Below, in pieces: positions 33,899-46,911 of a DNA stretch of 64,000 nt. Source of the stretch: Salticus scenicus. Taxonomy: Eukaryota > Arthropoda > Arachnida > Araneae > Salticidae. The notes beneath the pieces are model-generated. The model had not been told where the DNA came from and ran no database searches. It worked only from the letters and a program-made list of their open reading frames with translations. The translations under genes and the position numbers were made by a program. Location: positions 274,088,403-274,152,402 of the forward strand of contig OZ005648.1 in the NCBI GenBank assembly GCA_963930645.1, written 5' to 3'. The stretch's first letter is position 1. Each line of letters opens with the position of its first letter.

Positions 33899-36340
33899 GC
33901 AACAATTAAATTATAGCTAATATTTTAATGGCTATTGTAACGCTATTAGGATGTTATTATTTTCATATTTTAATTAATTATAAGAAAACTAATCAAAAAT
34001 TCGAAAATCGGACTTCGAAGTATTGTGTTGTCACCGTGTTCTGGGCAATCCTGAAAGTTTCAAATTTCTAGCTAGTCGGGAAAAGTTAGGTAAAAATCGA
34101 TTGCAAGATTTGTACAAGAGGGAGAGTGTGAACTAATAGTAGGAATTGAAAAGTTATGTACACCATAAGTTGGAAAAAAAAATGTTCAATATAATTGAAT
34201 TCCGAATTCTGATATAGTATATTAAAATGCGTATAAAGTCAAGTCAAGACCTCGGGAATCACAATCTTCTTTTCTCATATTTAAGAGAGACTTGAAAATG
34301 GGGTTTTGAATTCCCACTTTCATATTTTCACACTGAGATTTAATTTTTTTTTTTTTTTTTTTTTTTGAGGAAAGTTTGTCCAAAGCACAGACTACTACAC
34401 AGATAGGGCATTACCTTATATCCAGTGGTAACCAAACAGCGACTACAGTGACTCTGTGGGCAACTGCTGTAAGTTTCTTGAGCTCTCCAGCTTACGCAAT
34501 TACTCGTCTTATTTTTATAGTATCTATGTTTTCTTTTGGAAACTTTGTTATTGCTTACTAACTTGATCGTCAAAATCAATTTATTTTAAAAGCAAGTAAA
34601 CTAAATATTAAGCAAATAAGTTTTGAAAACATACATTAACCAAAAACATTTTTTTCCTTTTAAAACATTTTGCATTGTTTAAAATCAAGCAATGTTAAAT
34701 ATTTAATGATTTCATACTGCTATTTCAATTTCAGAATTAATTACATGATTTCATACTGCTATTTCAGAATTACAGTATGTAATTTTTATTTGCTTTTGAA
34801 TATGAATGTGTTTGACAAAGTACACATTTAAACATTATGAAAATTATTTTTATTTCTTTGAAGAATAGCTCTGAATAAATAACTAGACTTGACGCAAAGC
34901 AGAAATACCAAAATTTACACAACGTTTCTGCACTGATGACGGTACGCTTTACGCTACCGAAACTGCAGTCTGCACTTAACAATTTTTTACATTGGCGTTT
35001 TTAAGCTTGTGTAAGTTTTAATATATAGCTCTGAATGCTTTGAATGTGATTTTGTGAATTCAAAAATAAGAAAAAATGAAGAAAAAGAACAATTTTAGAT
35101 ACTAAACTGCCACTGACTATACCACTGAGCTGCAGTGTTGACTACTCGCGAAATAGAAAAACAAGTTTGGATCAAAGTAGTTATTTATGTAGACCTACCA
35201 CGTGTAAAAGTTCTGAGTTCTCCGTTGACCCTTGTGGTATGCTACTATGGCCCCGGTTCGTATTTTCGTTTCACTGTCCTATCTTTATGATAATCTGTGG
35301 TTCAAAGCAAATTAAATACAGATTATTTTGTGAAATTTATATTTTTTAATCACAAAAATCTGAATAGTCTGAACCAGCAAGCTGTTAACTAATCTTTTGC
35401 TATTTTGGTGTCGTATTCAGAAACCACTTTGATAAATAAACATAAAACAACTAACAGGGGCGTAGCGTGAAAATTTGATTGGGGGGGGGGGGAGACCCGA
35501 CATTTGGCGCCCTTTCTTATTCCTCATCTGAAAATGCCACCCACATACTTTCAAGAGCGTTGCCCTCTTTGGGATCGAGGGCACAGGCCCTCTCGTCGTT
35601 TAATACGTGCCCCCCCCCTCTCCTTCGGGGCATACTCCTGTCTTCTCTTCCCATTTGAATCTCCATGAAGAATTTTACATTTTTAAAAATTCGAAAAAAC
35701 TTGTTAATGATATTTGTTCCACTCCGCTCTTCTCTGATGCTATGAAATTATTCACATAAGTTCGATGTTCGTTTAATTTTGATATTTTTTAAATTTTTAG
35801 ATTTTGTTACATTTTTTAATCTAATTTATTTATTTATTTATTTTCTTCTTTTATTTCATAATTCTGTAGGGCTGACTTTAGGCTAATTTGGCAGGGTGCC
35901 CTTTTAAACAGTTTTTAGCACCCTGTGACCCTTTTTCAACATATTTTAGCACCTGGCGGCCCTTTTAAACACATTTTGGTACCAAGTAACCTTTTCTAAC
36001 ATTTTAAATGTTTAGAGGCCTTTAGATTTTTTTTCCTGACTTTTAAACTTCCTTAGCAATAGTTCTGCAGCATTCCTGGAATAACAAATGCATAAAGTCC
36101 TTGTATATATATACAAGGAAAATTAGTAATTTACTTTTGTAACGTACAAAAATCATAACATAGAACACAGCAAATTATGTAAATAATGCCCCTTTTTATT
36201 GAATACCCCCAGGCGGCCCTTTTATTTTAGAGTAAGCACTATTCTCCTCACACCAGTATTTATGTTTACATTCATCTGTATATAGTTTTGGTGTTCACTT
36301 AAAACGGCTTTGTGCGTTGCCGCTTTGACTGCAGCACTTG
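33180..36340. other. AT-rich repeats, no gene seen
   Basis: About 33690-33900 is an inverted counterpart of about 46870-47060 (GACGTCAATTTT.GTGAGATGC, ATAATTTAACTTTTTATA, CAACAATTAAA words). About 34025-34115 is a single unit of the 148-bp repeat from 22 kb. A GGGGGGGGGGGG patch with a flank rich in CCCCCCCC lies at 35480-35620. About 35880-36240 repeats GGCCCTTTTAAACA-like words four times. Nothing codes for a recognisable product. Confidence 0.5.
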
Positions 36341-36356
36341 TGCCTACTTTTTTCGC

Positions 36357-36396
36357 CTGACGAAGGATCGTGTGTTCTTTCGAACCGAAACAATTA
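36357..36396 (+). other. Hammerhead-like core (CTGACGA-stem-GAAA), tentative
   Basis: CTGACGA is followed by a possible stem II, GGATCG pairing with CGAACC across a ten-base loop (one A-A mismatch), and then CGAAAC. Penelope-like elements are known to carry type I hammerhead ribozymes with this core arrangement. A clear NUH cleavage site and stem I are not evident, so this is at best a decayed ribozyme remnant, and chance is possible. Confidence 0.25.
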
Positions 36397-36887
36397 TTGC
36401 AAGTTTATTGCATTTTATGGTGTTTATTCAAAGTTTTGTAATTATTGTTTTTAAACGCCAGTTCTGTGGTGTTTTCTTATTATGAAATTAGGTATTGTTC
36501 ACTCTTAAGGAAAAAAAAAAAAATCAGTAATTTATTTATTATTGTTATTTTATATTTAAACTTTAAACCAATTAAAAAATATTTTTGTTTTTTTTCCCAT
36601 ATCGTGTGAAAAATATATTAAGAAATGTAGTAGCCATTGCTAAGGAACGTGACACAATTACCGCATGCCTTTATGTGGAAGAACAAACTAAAAAAAAAAG
36701 TCCCGTTGTCCAAAATTAAATATTTTTTGTACAGAAATTTATATCTTACTTAGGTGTTGGTGTCGGTGTTTGGGAAAAGGCCGACTGACTGCTCTAGGGT
36801 CCTAGGCCTGAGGGTAGGTGCCTTCTATGGAGGTCTTTCTAAGGGCTGCAAGTTTCGGAGAAAACCACGGAAAATTCCGAACGACTA

Positions 36888-37930
36888 CACTGTAAAAAAT
36901 TTTACGGCAATTTACAAATTATTACTTAGTAATAGTACAGGTATTATCTCAACTACTAGGGAAAACTTTGTAACCAGATTCTCTTTGTATTCAATGCGTA
37001 AATAACATATGTAATCCTACTACATTCTTCCTAGTATCTCTACGTCTTTGTCTCTCCCCCACGGATTACCCTGTTTGGAGACGGAGAGAGCGATTTCATT
37101 TGAGCAAACGCCAATACTGTGCGCATGCGTAGAAGGTACCAGAGAAGAAGCTGAAGCGTGAGCGTCGGGTCTCTCGTAAAATCGTAATGAGGCGGACTTT
37201 TTGAATCTTAATCTGTGATATTTTATTTATTGTTAACGTTATACACATCTGCATTTTAAAAAAAGTAAGAAATCATAAATATATATCCTTAATTTGTAAT
37301 ACAGTTTGCTTAGTTTGACGTTATCTTATTTTAATTTAAACTTTTATTTTGATGTGAACATCAATTCTAAAGCCTTATTTTGGAACTATGTGTTGGAAAA
37401 CTGCATGATGGACGCGTTTAAAATATCTGCTAGGTGGAGGTTTGTGTTAGTTAGTGATTATTTATTTAAAATTGCTACCTACGCAAATAATTTCCTGGCA
37501 AAGCTTTAATAAGTTGGATAAAACAATCAAAAAGTTAAAAAGGTATGTAGTTTTAATTATTATTATTCTGAGGTACTTATTTAATTTAATGTTTTTACTT
37601 TTTGTAAAATAAGTATTACATAATTAACCCCTGAAAATGGTATGCATAATTTATGCAGTTTAGAAATACCATATTAAGTTTCACTTTCACCGATATATAT
37701 TTATAAAAATATTAAATGACCTTTATTGTTATTTATTATTAAAATTCTAAAAGTGTATTTTATTTTACTTTATTTAATCATTTCTTTTTTTTTTTTTTTT
37801 TTTTGTGTGTGTCATAACATGTTATGGATGTTATTTCACTGCCTAATAATATATATATGTACATAACAGTTTACTAATTCATTATGTATAAAGACAGTCA
37901 GTTTTATTCCAGTTTTATAAGCTCATATTG

Positions 37931-37962
<32 letters not shown>

Positions 37963-40270
37963 GATAATTAAAGAAAAAACATAATTTTAGAAAAGATTTG
38001 TTTATAAAAATAGATTTAATATTTATTGATAAAAGTTTTGAAAATACGTATAAATATTACTTTTTTCAAATCAATTTTATGACATTAATTAATTAGAAAA
38101 ACATTGAATAGGTGCATAAAACTTAAAACAATAAAGCTTTTTCTTAATGTATATACTACGTTATTGGAAAAAAACTAAATTTCTTCTTGTTATTATGAAG
38201 AAGATTTTTGATGACAATAATAGACATGAATAAATATATTGAATTATTGGAGAATACTAAATGCATAATATCCCACTGAAGCTTTTGTTATTATTATTGT
38301 TAAAGTAAACTTCAGTTTTATCAAGGTTTTTTAAATAATTTTAAATGTAATGTACTGATTATTTTGAAAAATATGCTGATTTTTTTACCGAATAAAATTT
38401 GGCATAGTACTGCAAAAAATATTTTCTTTTCACATCATATTTTAAAAGTTACGATTCTTTAAAATAAAAATTATTAATTAAATGTACAATATTAATATAT
38501 ATACGTATTTATTTATTTATTTTGACTTATTCAAAAAGAAAATATCTTTTAAAAAACATATTTAATATATTATGTATAAAAGTTAAGGCAAAAACTTTTC
38601 AGAGGCTACCCCTGAATTCAGGGTTTTTAAAAATTTTGCTGTCTGAATCTCATGTTAAATTATTTTGTTTTGTATAGAAATTTCTTATCTTGAATGTTCA
38701 ATTTGTTTTATAATGTATTAAGAAGTATACTAATACTATCACTTATTATAGGTAGCGATAGCATATATCATTAATAAATCTCCCCTATTAGTAACAGTTT
38801 TCAGGGTTTTTACATGTTAGATAGTTTCACCTCTGACTTTGGTATATATTTCTGATATTTCGAGCAATTTAGATCTTTTAAAAGTATATATTTAAATAAA
38901 CACATATAATCTGCCGTCATTTTTAATAAGAACTAAACAAAAAAAAAATTTCTATTATTATTATTATTTTAATTTAATATATTGAGCAATATGAAATTTG
39001 TTTCTGGAACTTTGTGAAATATATGCTCATATTTACCAAATAAAGTTTGGCATATTATATTGCAACAAATATTTTCTTCTCACAATCATATTTTAAAGGT
39101 ATCTATTTTTTAGTTAAAATTCGTTAAAATATGATTCCATTTATTTATTTATTTATTTTGACTTAATCAAGAAGATATTTTGTTTATGATATATTTAATA
39201 TATTATACTTAAAATTATGGTGCAAATATTGTTAACGTTTCTAATATTTCAAACAATTTAAATTTTCTAAGAGTACATATTTAAATAAATATTTTTTATC
39301 AGCAATTATTTTTAACTAAAACTAAAGAGGTTTCTTATTATTTTTCTATTATTATTTCATTAAATTTTAAATTTAACATTGTGAAATATATGCTGATATT
39401 TACCAAATAAAGTTATGCATATATTATTGCAAAAAATCTTTTCTTTTCACAATTATATTTTAAAGGTATCGATTTTTTGAGTTAAAGTTTGTCAATAAAA
39501 AGTGGTTCCATATACGTACTTATTTATTTATTTATTTTGACTTAAAAAAAAAAAAAAGTTTAATAAATTATATATAAAAATTAAGGTAATGATATTGATA
39601 TATGTTTTTAATATTTCAAACAATTTAGATTTTGTAAAAGTATATATTTAAATAAACATTTTCGATCAGCCATCATTTTTAACTGAAACTAAACATAAAA
39701 GGTTTTCTATTATTTTTCTATTATTTATTTAAATTTTTTAGCAATATTACTCATAATATTAAATATTGTTAATTTAAAAATATTAGTAAGGTAACATGGG
39801 GTATTTAAGGGTAAATTTATTTATATTACTTGTAGTATTTCTGTAAACGTAACTGTAAAATTTTTGTGAATATAACCGAAATTCATTTGCATTATTAATT
39901 ACATCTCCTTAGCACAATTACTGATAAAAAATCTGTATTCTAAACAAAACAAATTTAGTAAGGTTACATGGATATTATTTGAATTTACACTAATAATAAC
40001 CATGTATCCTACACAAAACATTTCCTGGTAAAATTGCAGTATTACTTTCAGTAATGCTACTAACACAATCTTAGTAAACATACAAAAAAAGCACTTGACC
40101 CGTTAACTAAGAGTTTCTTAGTATAGTTACTAACGAAGTGCGTGTAATGTTTACTACCTCTAACGGAGTAAGATCACTTTTGAACAATCTGTATTGGCTA
40201 CTAGAAAAGTTTATGGAATACCAGTTTCCTAGAATTTTTCTAGTAGTACTACAGAATTTTTTTTACAGTG
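36888..40270. mobile_element. 3.38-kb TIR element (CACTGTAAAAAA ends)
   Basis: The left end CACTGTAAAAAATTTTACGG and right end AAATTTTTTTTACAGTG (given to the end at 40270) are inverted, with TA on both sides (36886-36887, 40271-40272). Sub-terminal ACTACTAG..AAAA words also match in inverted order. Removing it joins ACCACGGAAAATTCCGAACG to TAGGCCAACAAGCG, which reads as one older repeat. The interior is AT-rich with a roughly 365-bp tandem repeat at about 38370-39720. A GC-richer patch at 37040-37190 has CGCATGCGTAG. No transposase was found. Confidence 0.65.
38370..39725. repeat. ~365-bp tandem repeat inside the CACTGT element
   Basis: TTTACCAAATAAAGTTTGGCAT-like words occur near 38380, 39030 and 39395. 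Each is followed by CACAATCATATTTTAAAGGT, TTATTTATTTTGACTTA and AATATTTCAAACAATTTAGA, then AGTATATATTTAAATAAACA. The last two units are about 365 bp apart and the first is longer. Confidence 0.65.
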
Positions 40271-40589
40271 TAGGCCAACAAGCGTGACCTGGGATCGTAC
40301 CTGGCACCTCACGTCTACCAGCTTGACAGAAAGATTGCGGATTCAATAATCAAGCCAATTGAAGACCACCATGAAAGTCAGTCTCTGGTGCACGTAAACT
40401 CTGTCGTGGCTGCAATGTCCTCCATACTCCGTGCAAATAATAAGTTTTTGGAGGTGAGAAAGCGATTGCGCATACTTATGAGTCAGTTGTAAGTATCTGA
40501 AATGGGAGAAGGGCGCCGCAGTCGCCACAGAGCGCGAATTTGCTAAAGTCAGAATTTTCAAGGGTTGATGCATGGTAAGTGAACATGCT

Positions 40590-41382
40590 GTTGTAGGTGC
40601 CTGAACAGGGAAGGGTGCCGCTCAGCTGGAGATTACTGCTAACTTATTCTTAAAGGGTCCTACATACGATCAAAGTTTTCAACAGTCTTTTGCACTGTAA
40701 GCGAACAGACTATTTTAAGTGTTTGAAATGGGAAATCATGCAATAGGCGCCCCCCAAACCGGAATTTGTTAGAATCAGATTTTTTAAGGGTCGTAAATAC
40801 GAAGAGAATTTTCAAGGATTGTTCGCACAGTAGGGAAATAGGCTGTTGTACACATTTAAAAAGGCTGTTTTAGGCGTCTAGTTAGTTAAGAGGGCGCCAC
40901 CTAACAGGAGTTTGCTACAGTGAGACATTTTAATGCGAACTTTTTTTCTGGTCGGTGAACCAGCTGGTTGCCGAAGGCAGCTTCTGATGGATAAAAATTT
41001 TGAAAAGTTTTTGGTAACTAAAGATAATCAACAAAATTATGATCCACTTTCAAATGAACTTCAAGGCGCAAAACAGCGCCCCCAGAAACCTCATTATGCC
41101 TTTGTAGGTGCCTGAACAGGGAAGGGTGCCGCTCAGCTGGAGTTTGCTTCTAACTTATTCTTAAATGGTCCCGAATACGATTAGAATTTTCAACAGTCTT
41201 TTGTACGGTAGGCGAGCAGTCTATTGTAAGCGAACAAAATGGGAAATCATGCCATAGGCGACCCCAAACAGGAATTTGTTACGATCAGATTTTTTTAAGC
41301 GTCGTGAATACGATGAGAATTTTCAAGGGTCGTTTGCACGGTAGGAAAACAGGCTGTTTTAAGCGTCTCATTAGTTTAGAGG
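40590..41382. repeat. ~510-bp tandem repeat, part 1 (target of the hAT-like insert)
   Basis: The word TAGGTGCCTGAACAGGGAAG begins near 40595 and 41105, so the unit is about 510 bp. Each unit includes GGGTGCCGCTCAGCTGGAG, TTTTCAACAGTCTTTTG, GGGAAATCATGC.ATAGGCG, GGAGTTTGCTACAGT.AGACA and CAGCGCCCCCAGAAAC. The second unit is broken by the element at 41383-43119 and resumes at 43120-43340. Confidence 0.75.
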
Positions 41383-43119
41383 TAGGGACCCTATATAGAG
41401 AGAGACTGGACATTGACCGAAAGTCCGCCATCTTAGTGCCAATTCGGAGCGATCCCCGTAGAACGTAATGCTTTTTCTTCGCGATTGACGCTTTACTATA
41501 CAACATAAGCGAAAGGAAATTGCGCTAAATTTGTGCAGAAGGTAATGCAGAATATAAATATGTAATTTTTTTCGTCTTAGAGAAAAAGAATTTGAAGAAA
41601 AACGAATTTTGTTTTAACCTTCGACATGGTTACTTTTTCAATTCCTATCGGAAAACAGAGGAATTTTTTGTATATTTCTATATTAAGCAAAATACGTTGA
41701 TTGTGAAAGCAATTCTACCTTAGTGAAAGTAATTCCACCTTATTTTTTCTGAGGACATACATTCTATATATAAAAAGTTAGAAAATTTTTAACAAAAATA
41801 TGGTAATCTTAGTTTTTGTCAAGTAATTCATGAGTAAATGTAAAACTAGAACAGAAATTATTTTTTATTATTTTATAAAAATATTTACGTAATATTTTTA
41901 CAAGCTAAAAAAATACATATTTTATTTATTTCAATTACGCATTATTAATAATAATGACTTAATTAAATATTAAAAATAAAAATTTATTTATTAATAATTT
42001 GTAAAAATATTAACTAATATCTTTAGAAATTAAAAAATGTTTTTAATTATTTTATTTACATTTGCTTATTTCATTGATTTTTTAATTTTTAGTTTTTTTA
42101 AAATACTATGTAAATAAAAATAATAACTTATTTAAATATTATTTATAAAATTTATTATAGCAATTATTATTTAAAAGAAATTTATATTTCATATGCTAGC
42201 AAATAATATAAACGTTATTTTCTGTTTTTTTAACAATTTATTTAAGAAATCTGATACAATTTGCGTAGCACATAATCAAAGAATTGCAAGCTAAAGATAC
42301 ATATTTTATTTATTTCAATTACGCATTATTAATAATAATGACTTAATTAAATATTAAAAAAAAAATTTAATTAATAATAATTTGTAAAAATATTAACTAA
42401 TGTCTTTAGAAATTAAAAAAAAAATGTTTTTATTTATTTTATTTACATTTGCTTATTTCATTGATTTTTATTTTTATTTTTATTTTTTTAATTTTTAAAA
42501 ATATTATGTAAATAAAAATAATAACTTATTCAAAAATTCTTTATAAAATTTATTATAGCAATTATTATTTAAAAGAAATTTATATTTCATATGCTAACAA
42601 ATAATATACACCTTATTTTCCTTATTTTTATCAATTTATTTTAAGAAATCTGATACATTTTGTGTACTAGCAAATAATTAAAAAATATCTTTTTATATAG
42701 TTATTTTAAATATGTATTTTAAAGTATATCAGAAAAATACATTGAGATCTAACATATTAAATATATTGCAAAACAGTACTTAAAAACTAATAGCTAGAAA
42801 ATAAATAATGTAATTAATCTCATATTTAGGAAATAAATACGTAAAACAGCATACAATAAGAGAATTCAAAGTATTTAAAGCATGATATAAAATAAATAAT
42901 TATGCATTTTTATCTTTTAAAAGTATTCTAAAATTAAAGCAATTTATCTTCCAACAAAGTAAAAATGTAATAAATAAGTTCTTTTTCGATTATGACGTAA
43001 AATAATCGAAATTTCTTCTCAGCGTAATGATAAGCAATGGAGCAACTGGCACTAAAATGGAGAATTTCGTCAAAAAGCCGGCGCGCCAATGTCCAGTCTC
43101 TCTCTATATAGGGTCCCTA
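41383..43119. mobile_element. 1.74-kb hAT-like element with 8-bp target duplication
   Basis: Perfect inverted ends begin TAGGGACCCTATATAGAGAG and run at least 33 bp to ...GGACATTG. They are flanked by TTTAGAGG at 41375-41382 and 43120-43127. Eight-base duplications are typical of hAT and P-type transposons; the TIR start suggests hAT. TTAGTGCCA recurs in inverted sub-terminal positions. The interior is very AT-rich and holds a tandem duplication of about 385 bp (about 41915-42290 and 42295-42680). No transposase frame is present, so it is non-autonomous. Confidence 0.8.
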
Positions 43120-43345
43120 TTTAGAGGGCGCCGCAGGCGCCACCTAACGGGAGTTTGCTACAGTCAGACATTTTAAAGCAAACTTTTTTTGCTGGTCGGT
43201 GAACCAATTGGTCAGCTTGTGATACATAAAACTCTTAAGTGTTTTTGGTAACTAACGATAATTAACAAAATTATGATCCACTTAAAAATGAACTTTAAGT
43301 CGCAAAACAGCGCCCCCAGAAACTTCAATATGCCACTCTATTTTT
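43120..43345. repeat. ~510-bp tandem repeat, part 2
   Basis: Continuation of the second unit after the hAT-like insert. GGGAGTTTGCTACAGTCAGA, TGGTCGGTGAACCA and CGCAAAACAGCGCCCCCAGA match the first unit at about 40900-41095. GGCGCC is duplicated right after the target duplication (GGGCGCCGCAGGCGCC). Confidence 0.75.
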
Positions 43346-43429
43346 TAAAACATTGGGGGGGGGGAGACTCCCCCCTCCCTCTTCCTCAAGCTACGAACCC
43401 TGACAACTAAACACAATCACCCATTTTGG

Positions 43430-43801
43430 TTGACGCTGGAATTTATAGCAAAATAAAAAGAACTAGTATCGCCCAGTGGTCGAAACTCGATCATTGTTTT
43501 TTGCAAAGCGAGGCAAAGCAAAGTTATTGCCTTGCCCTAAACGGAATGCAATTGCAACACAGCTGCGGCAATTGTTTGCCAATATTCACTCTAACTGAAT
43601 CAGCAGAGTTTTACTTAATATAACTATTTCTCTCTGTAGATGTTAGCCTTTCCTGAAATGAGAGAAAATCGCAACGTGAAAACGCCCCTTGTTGTGTGAT
43701 ACAGTCCAGAAGCTAATAGGTACCATGTCAGACCAAGGTACAACCAAGTATCAAATTCTGTTAAATTAATTCGATTGGTTCATAAAGTACAATGTTTGAA
43801 C

Positions 43802-43832
<31 letters not shown>

Positions 43833-44270
43833 TATTTTTCAAAAATGGTCGAATTGAGTTCGGGAAATTTCAAAACGTGTAACTTTATCGAAAACCGAAA
43901 ATCTAAAACATTTCTGAATCTTATATTTTCTACTTATATATGCAGAGAAAAGAATAATAAATCCACTTTTTAAAAAATAAAAATAAGTAGTCAATTTCAC
44001 TAATTTCACTTAATTAAAATGCAAGGAAATCTCAAAACGTGTAAATTCATCGAAAACTGGAAATCAAAAGTTTTTATGTATCTTCTACTTGCTTCTTCTA
44101 ACCACAAAAGCTAGCAATAAAGACACTTTTTAAAAAAATAAGTAGCCAATTTCAGTTAATTGAAACGTAAAGAAAGCTCAAAACATGTAAATTCAGCAGA
44201 AAACGGAAATCGGAATTTTTTCCGTATCGTCTACTTATACATGCAGCAGTTAGTAACAAATCCATTTTCC
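43430..44270. repeat. Repeat related to the 52-54 kb duplication, with ~150-bp tandem units
   Basis: CGCCCAGTGGTCGAAACTCG and AAATTGCAACACAGC-like words match 52387-52480 and 53832-53925 (diverged). From 43850, three units with CTCAAAACGTGTAAATTCAT, CGAAAACTGGAAATC, TCTACTT and AAGTAGTCAATTTCA follow about every 145-165 bp. The 65-codon plus-strand frame at 43426-43623 mirrors the repeat and is not a gene. Confidence 0.6.
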
Positions 44271-44425
44271 TTTTATTTAGTATATTAGTTGAATATTTGT
44301 TTAAATATCACCCTTGAAATGAAATGTTTATGTTTACATTCGAAACTGGAAGTTTGCCATTTTTTTTCTGGAGTTTTGTGATTTTAAATTAAAATTTTAT
44401 CAATTTTACAGAAAAAATAACTCAA

Positions 44426-44953
44426 TCCGCGATTGTAATGATCGATAGATGGCGCTTTCTCAACACTGCAGTTGTTAGTAAACATTATAGCCACGTGTGT
44501 TCCATTAGTGTTCTTTTTGTTATTCTACTTAATATTCGTACTATAATTTCTCCGCCATTACATCATGGAAAATTGATTGCTTTTGGAAAAAATACTTCAG
44601 TTTATTCAAAGTTCGATCGGAAGTAGATTTTTAACTAAAGTTGAACAAATATTAATTTCAAATCATCTGATTAATTCTTTACTTCCATTAGCCGAAGCAA
44701 CTGAAATTTTAAATTTGTCATTTGGAAATAAATGGAAGCTCAATTCTGGATTTCTTGATCCTTTGGAGTTAGATTGTAGCACACAACAGTATGTGTTATC
44801 TTTTTTACCGTATTTATTCATTTTTATTCAATAAATATATGTGAAACTAAATATCGGCAAGCAATGGCGGCTGTATGGAATTCGAATTAAACCATGTTTA
44901 TTGTAATTTCACCTTAGCCCACCAGAGGGCGAGCATTTCATTACAATCGCGGA
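44426..44953. mobile_element. 527-bp TIR element (TCCGCGATTGTAATGA), copy 1
   Basis: The left end TCCGCGATTGTAATGATCGA and right end CATTTCATTACAATCGCGGA give a 16-bp inverted repeat. A possible 4-bp TCAA duplication (44422-44425, 44954-44957) flanks this copy, but the other copies do not share it. An 85-codon open frame at 44577-44834 starts at a TTG, not an ATG; an ATG ten bases upstream is followed by a TGA in its own frame. AATAAA lies at the frame's end. Function unknown. Confidence 0.85.
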
Positions 44954-44959
44954 TCAAAC

Positions 44960-46640
44960 ACATGTAGACAGTAACTTATACATAACTATACCCAAATATC
45001 GGAATTAAAATCGGCAGATAATTTCCGTTATTTTTTAATAATTTTTTACAAAAAATTCAATGGACAATTAACATAGAAAATCTTTTACATGGCTCCATGG
45101 ACAGATAGTGACGTCATCACTTCGCTTGCGTATAGTGATGCTACATTATACAAATTACTGTGTCTATGGTTTTATTTGAGCTTTATGAAATTGCCAGATT
45201 TAACAACTTTCTACTTTTAGGCATTTTTTAATGTGAAGGAATACGTGTATAAAAGGGAAAAATGGGGGAAAATGCATAAAAAATAAATGTATTTTTAAAT
45301 ACCTTCTTGACATCGTAAGAAAATAATATTTGTATTCGCACCTTCCGGCTAACCATACCTTTCGAATGATACCATTTTCAACCCTCTACTCCCATAATTA
45401 ATATGTTAAAAAGGGACAACAAATTTTATGCTTGCCTATTAATATATAGATAAACATGAACTTCTATTTTGTATTGAGCTTGATTCACATCTATAATATA
45501 TTTATGACAGTATATAGGGAAAAAGGAATTTATATCTGAAGTATATTAAGATAAACATGGGAACTAAATTTCAGGAGACACGTGTTTAATTATTTCAAAC
45601 GAAAATTATTGATGCATGTTTTTACATTTTATTGTGTTTGGTTAACAAATTTTTATTCTTCGTATACCTCAGACAGTTCTAATTATTATATAATATTCTG
45701 CACAGAGTAACAGAATACAGGTAATTTAAAGTGAATTGTATTGTAATGGTTTGGTTTTTAAACAATTTGAAATCGATTGAAGAACCCTCAAAAAAGTCAA
45801 ATTTAAACCGACACAGAAAAAGATCAGTTGAAATTTTTATCATCTTGAAATGGATACAGAGAAGGCAAGACATTTTCCTTTTTAGACAGTTTAAACTTCT
45901 TGAGCTACTGGTACTTCTAAAGACGGTAAAACAAAGTAAACATTTGAGAATATTTGCATTATTGGGAGAACATAGAGTTTTTGAAAATAAATAGCAGTAC
46001 AACACAACATTCTTGAACATTTTAAAGTTGAGAAATCAAGTTGATTAACATCATATCGCACTGCAGCTGCGAAATATAAGTAGTGACAGTAATCACAAAT
46101 TGAAGGCTTTCCAGAAAATGTTTGAAAGGGTCGCCTCTCAAAAGTAATATATGATGTGTCCCTTTTCTGCAATGTTTATATGAGAGCTCGCTATAGATTA
46201 AACAAGAATAAAAAATCATGCGATTCGCATAGATAAGAAACACTTTCCAACTGTATGTAACGGATAATTTGCTTAACATTCAATGTATTTATCTCCAGGG
46301 TGACACCTTAAAAAACATTTTCTTTTTAATTAAGAAAGGAAAAACTTGAAAAATTATTTTTATAACTTTATACTTATTTCAAAGAAAAAACGTATAATAA
46401 GTTGCTTTTATGTATCCCTTATATAAAGACTAGTTAGTTTTAGGTCGACTAAGGCGCCCGTTGAAAAATCATCATTTCATTTTATTTATTTCTCACTTTA
46501 AATAATTCATTTGCCAGCAAGCCGGTGCGAAATTTTCGCACTTCATTTATCTCTTCGTTATCTTTAAAATTTAAAATTATTATTATTATTTTATAGACGT
46601 CAATTTCTCATATGCATGAGCAAATTTTATATTATATCTG
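44960..46640. other. AT-rich stretch, no gene seen
   Basis: Overlapping frames on both strands at 45679-46279 lack recognisable domains and sit in AT-rich sequence. I see no splice-supported exon and no paired repeat ends. Confidence 0.5.
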
Positions 46641-46874
46641 TATATATATATAAATTACGTGTCACGATGTTTGTCCGGGGTAAACTCCTAAACTAAGGAA
46701 CCGATTTTAATGAAATTTTGCACACTGTGTGCAGTTTGGTCCAACTTGAGAGATAGGATAGTTTTTATCTCAATTTATTCTCACAATATTGTTTTATTGC
46801 AATTATTTGTTAATTGTAGACCTTTATTAAAGTTGCTCCAAAATATCTGTGAGTTCCATTAATTTAATTGTTGC

Positions 46875-46911
<37 letters not shown>

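Noticed and set aside
45679..46279. Overlapping 113-, 87-, 93- and 85-codon frames
   Set aside because: They overlap on both strands in AT-rich sequence without any domain.
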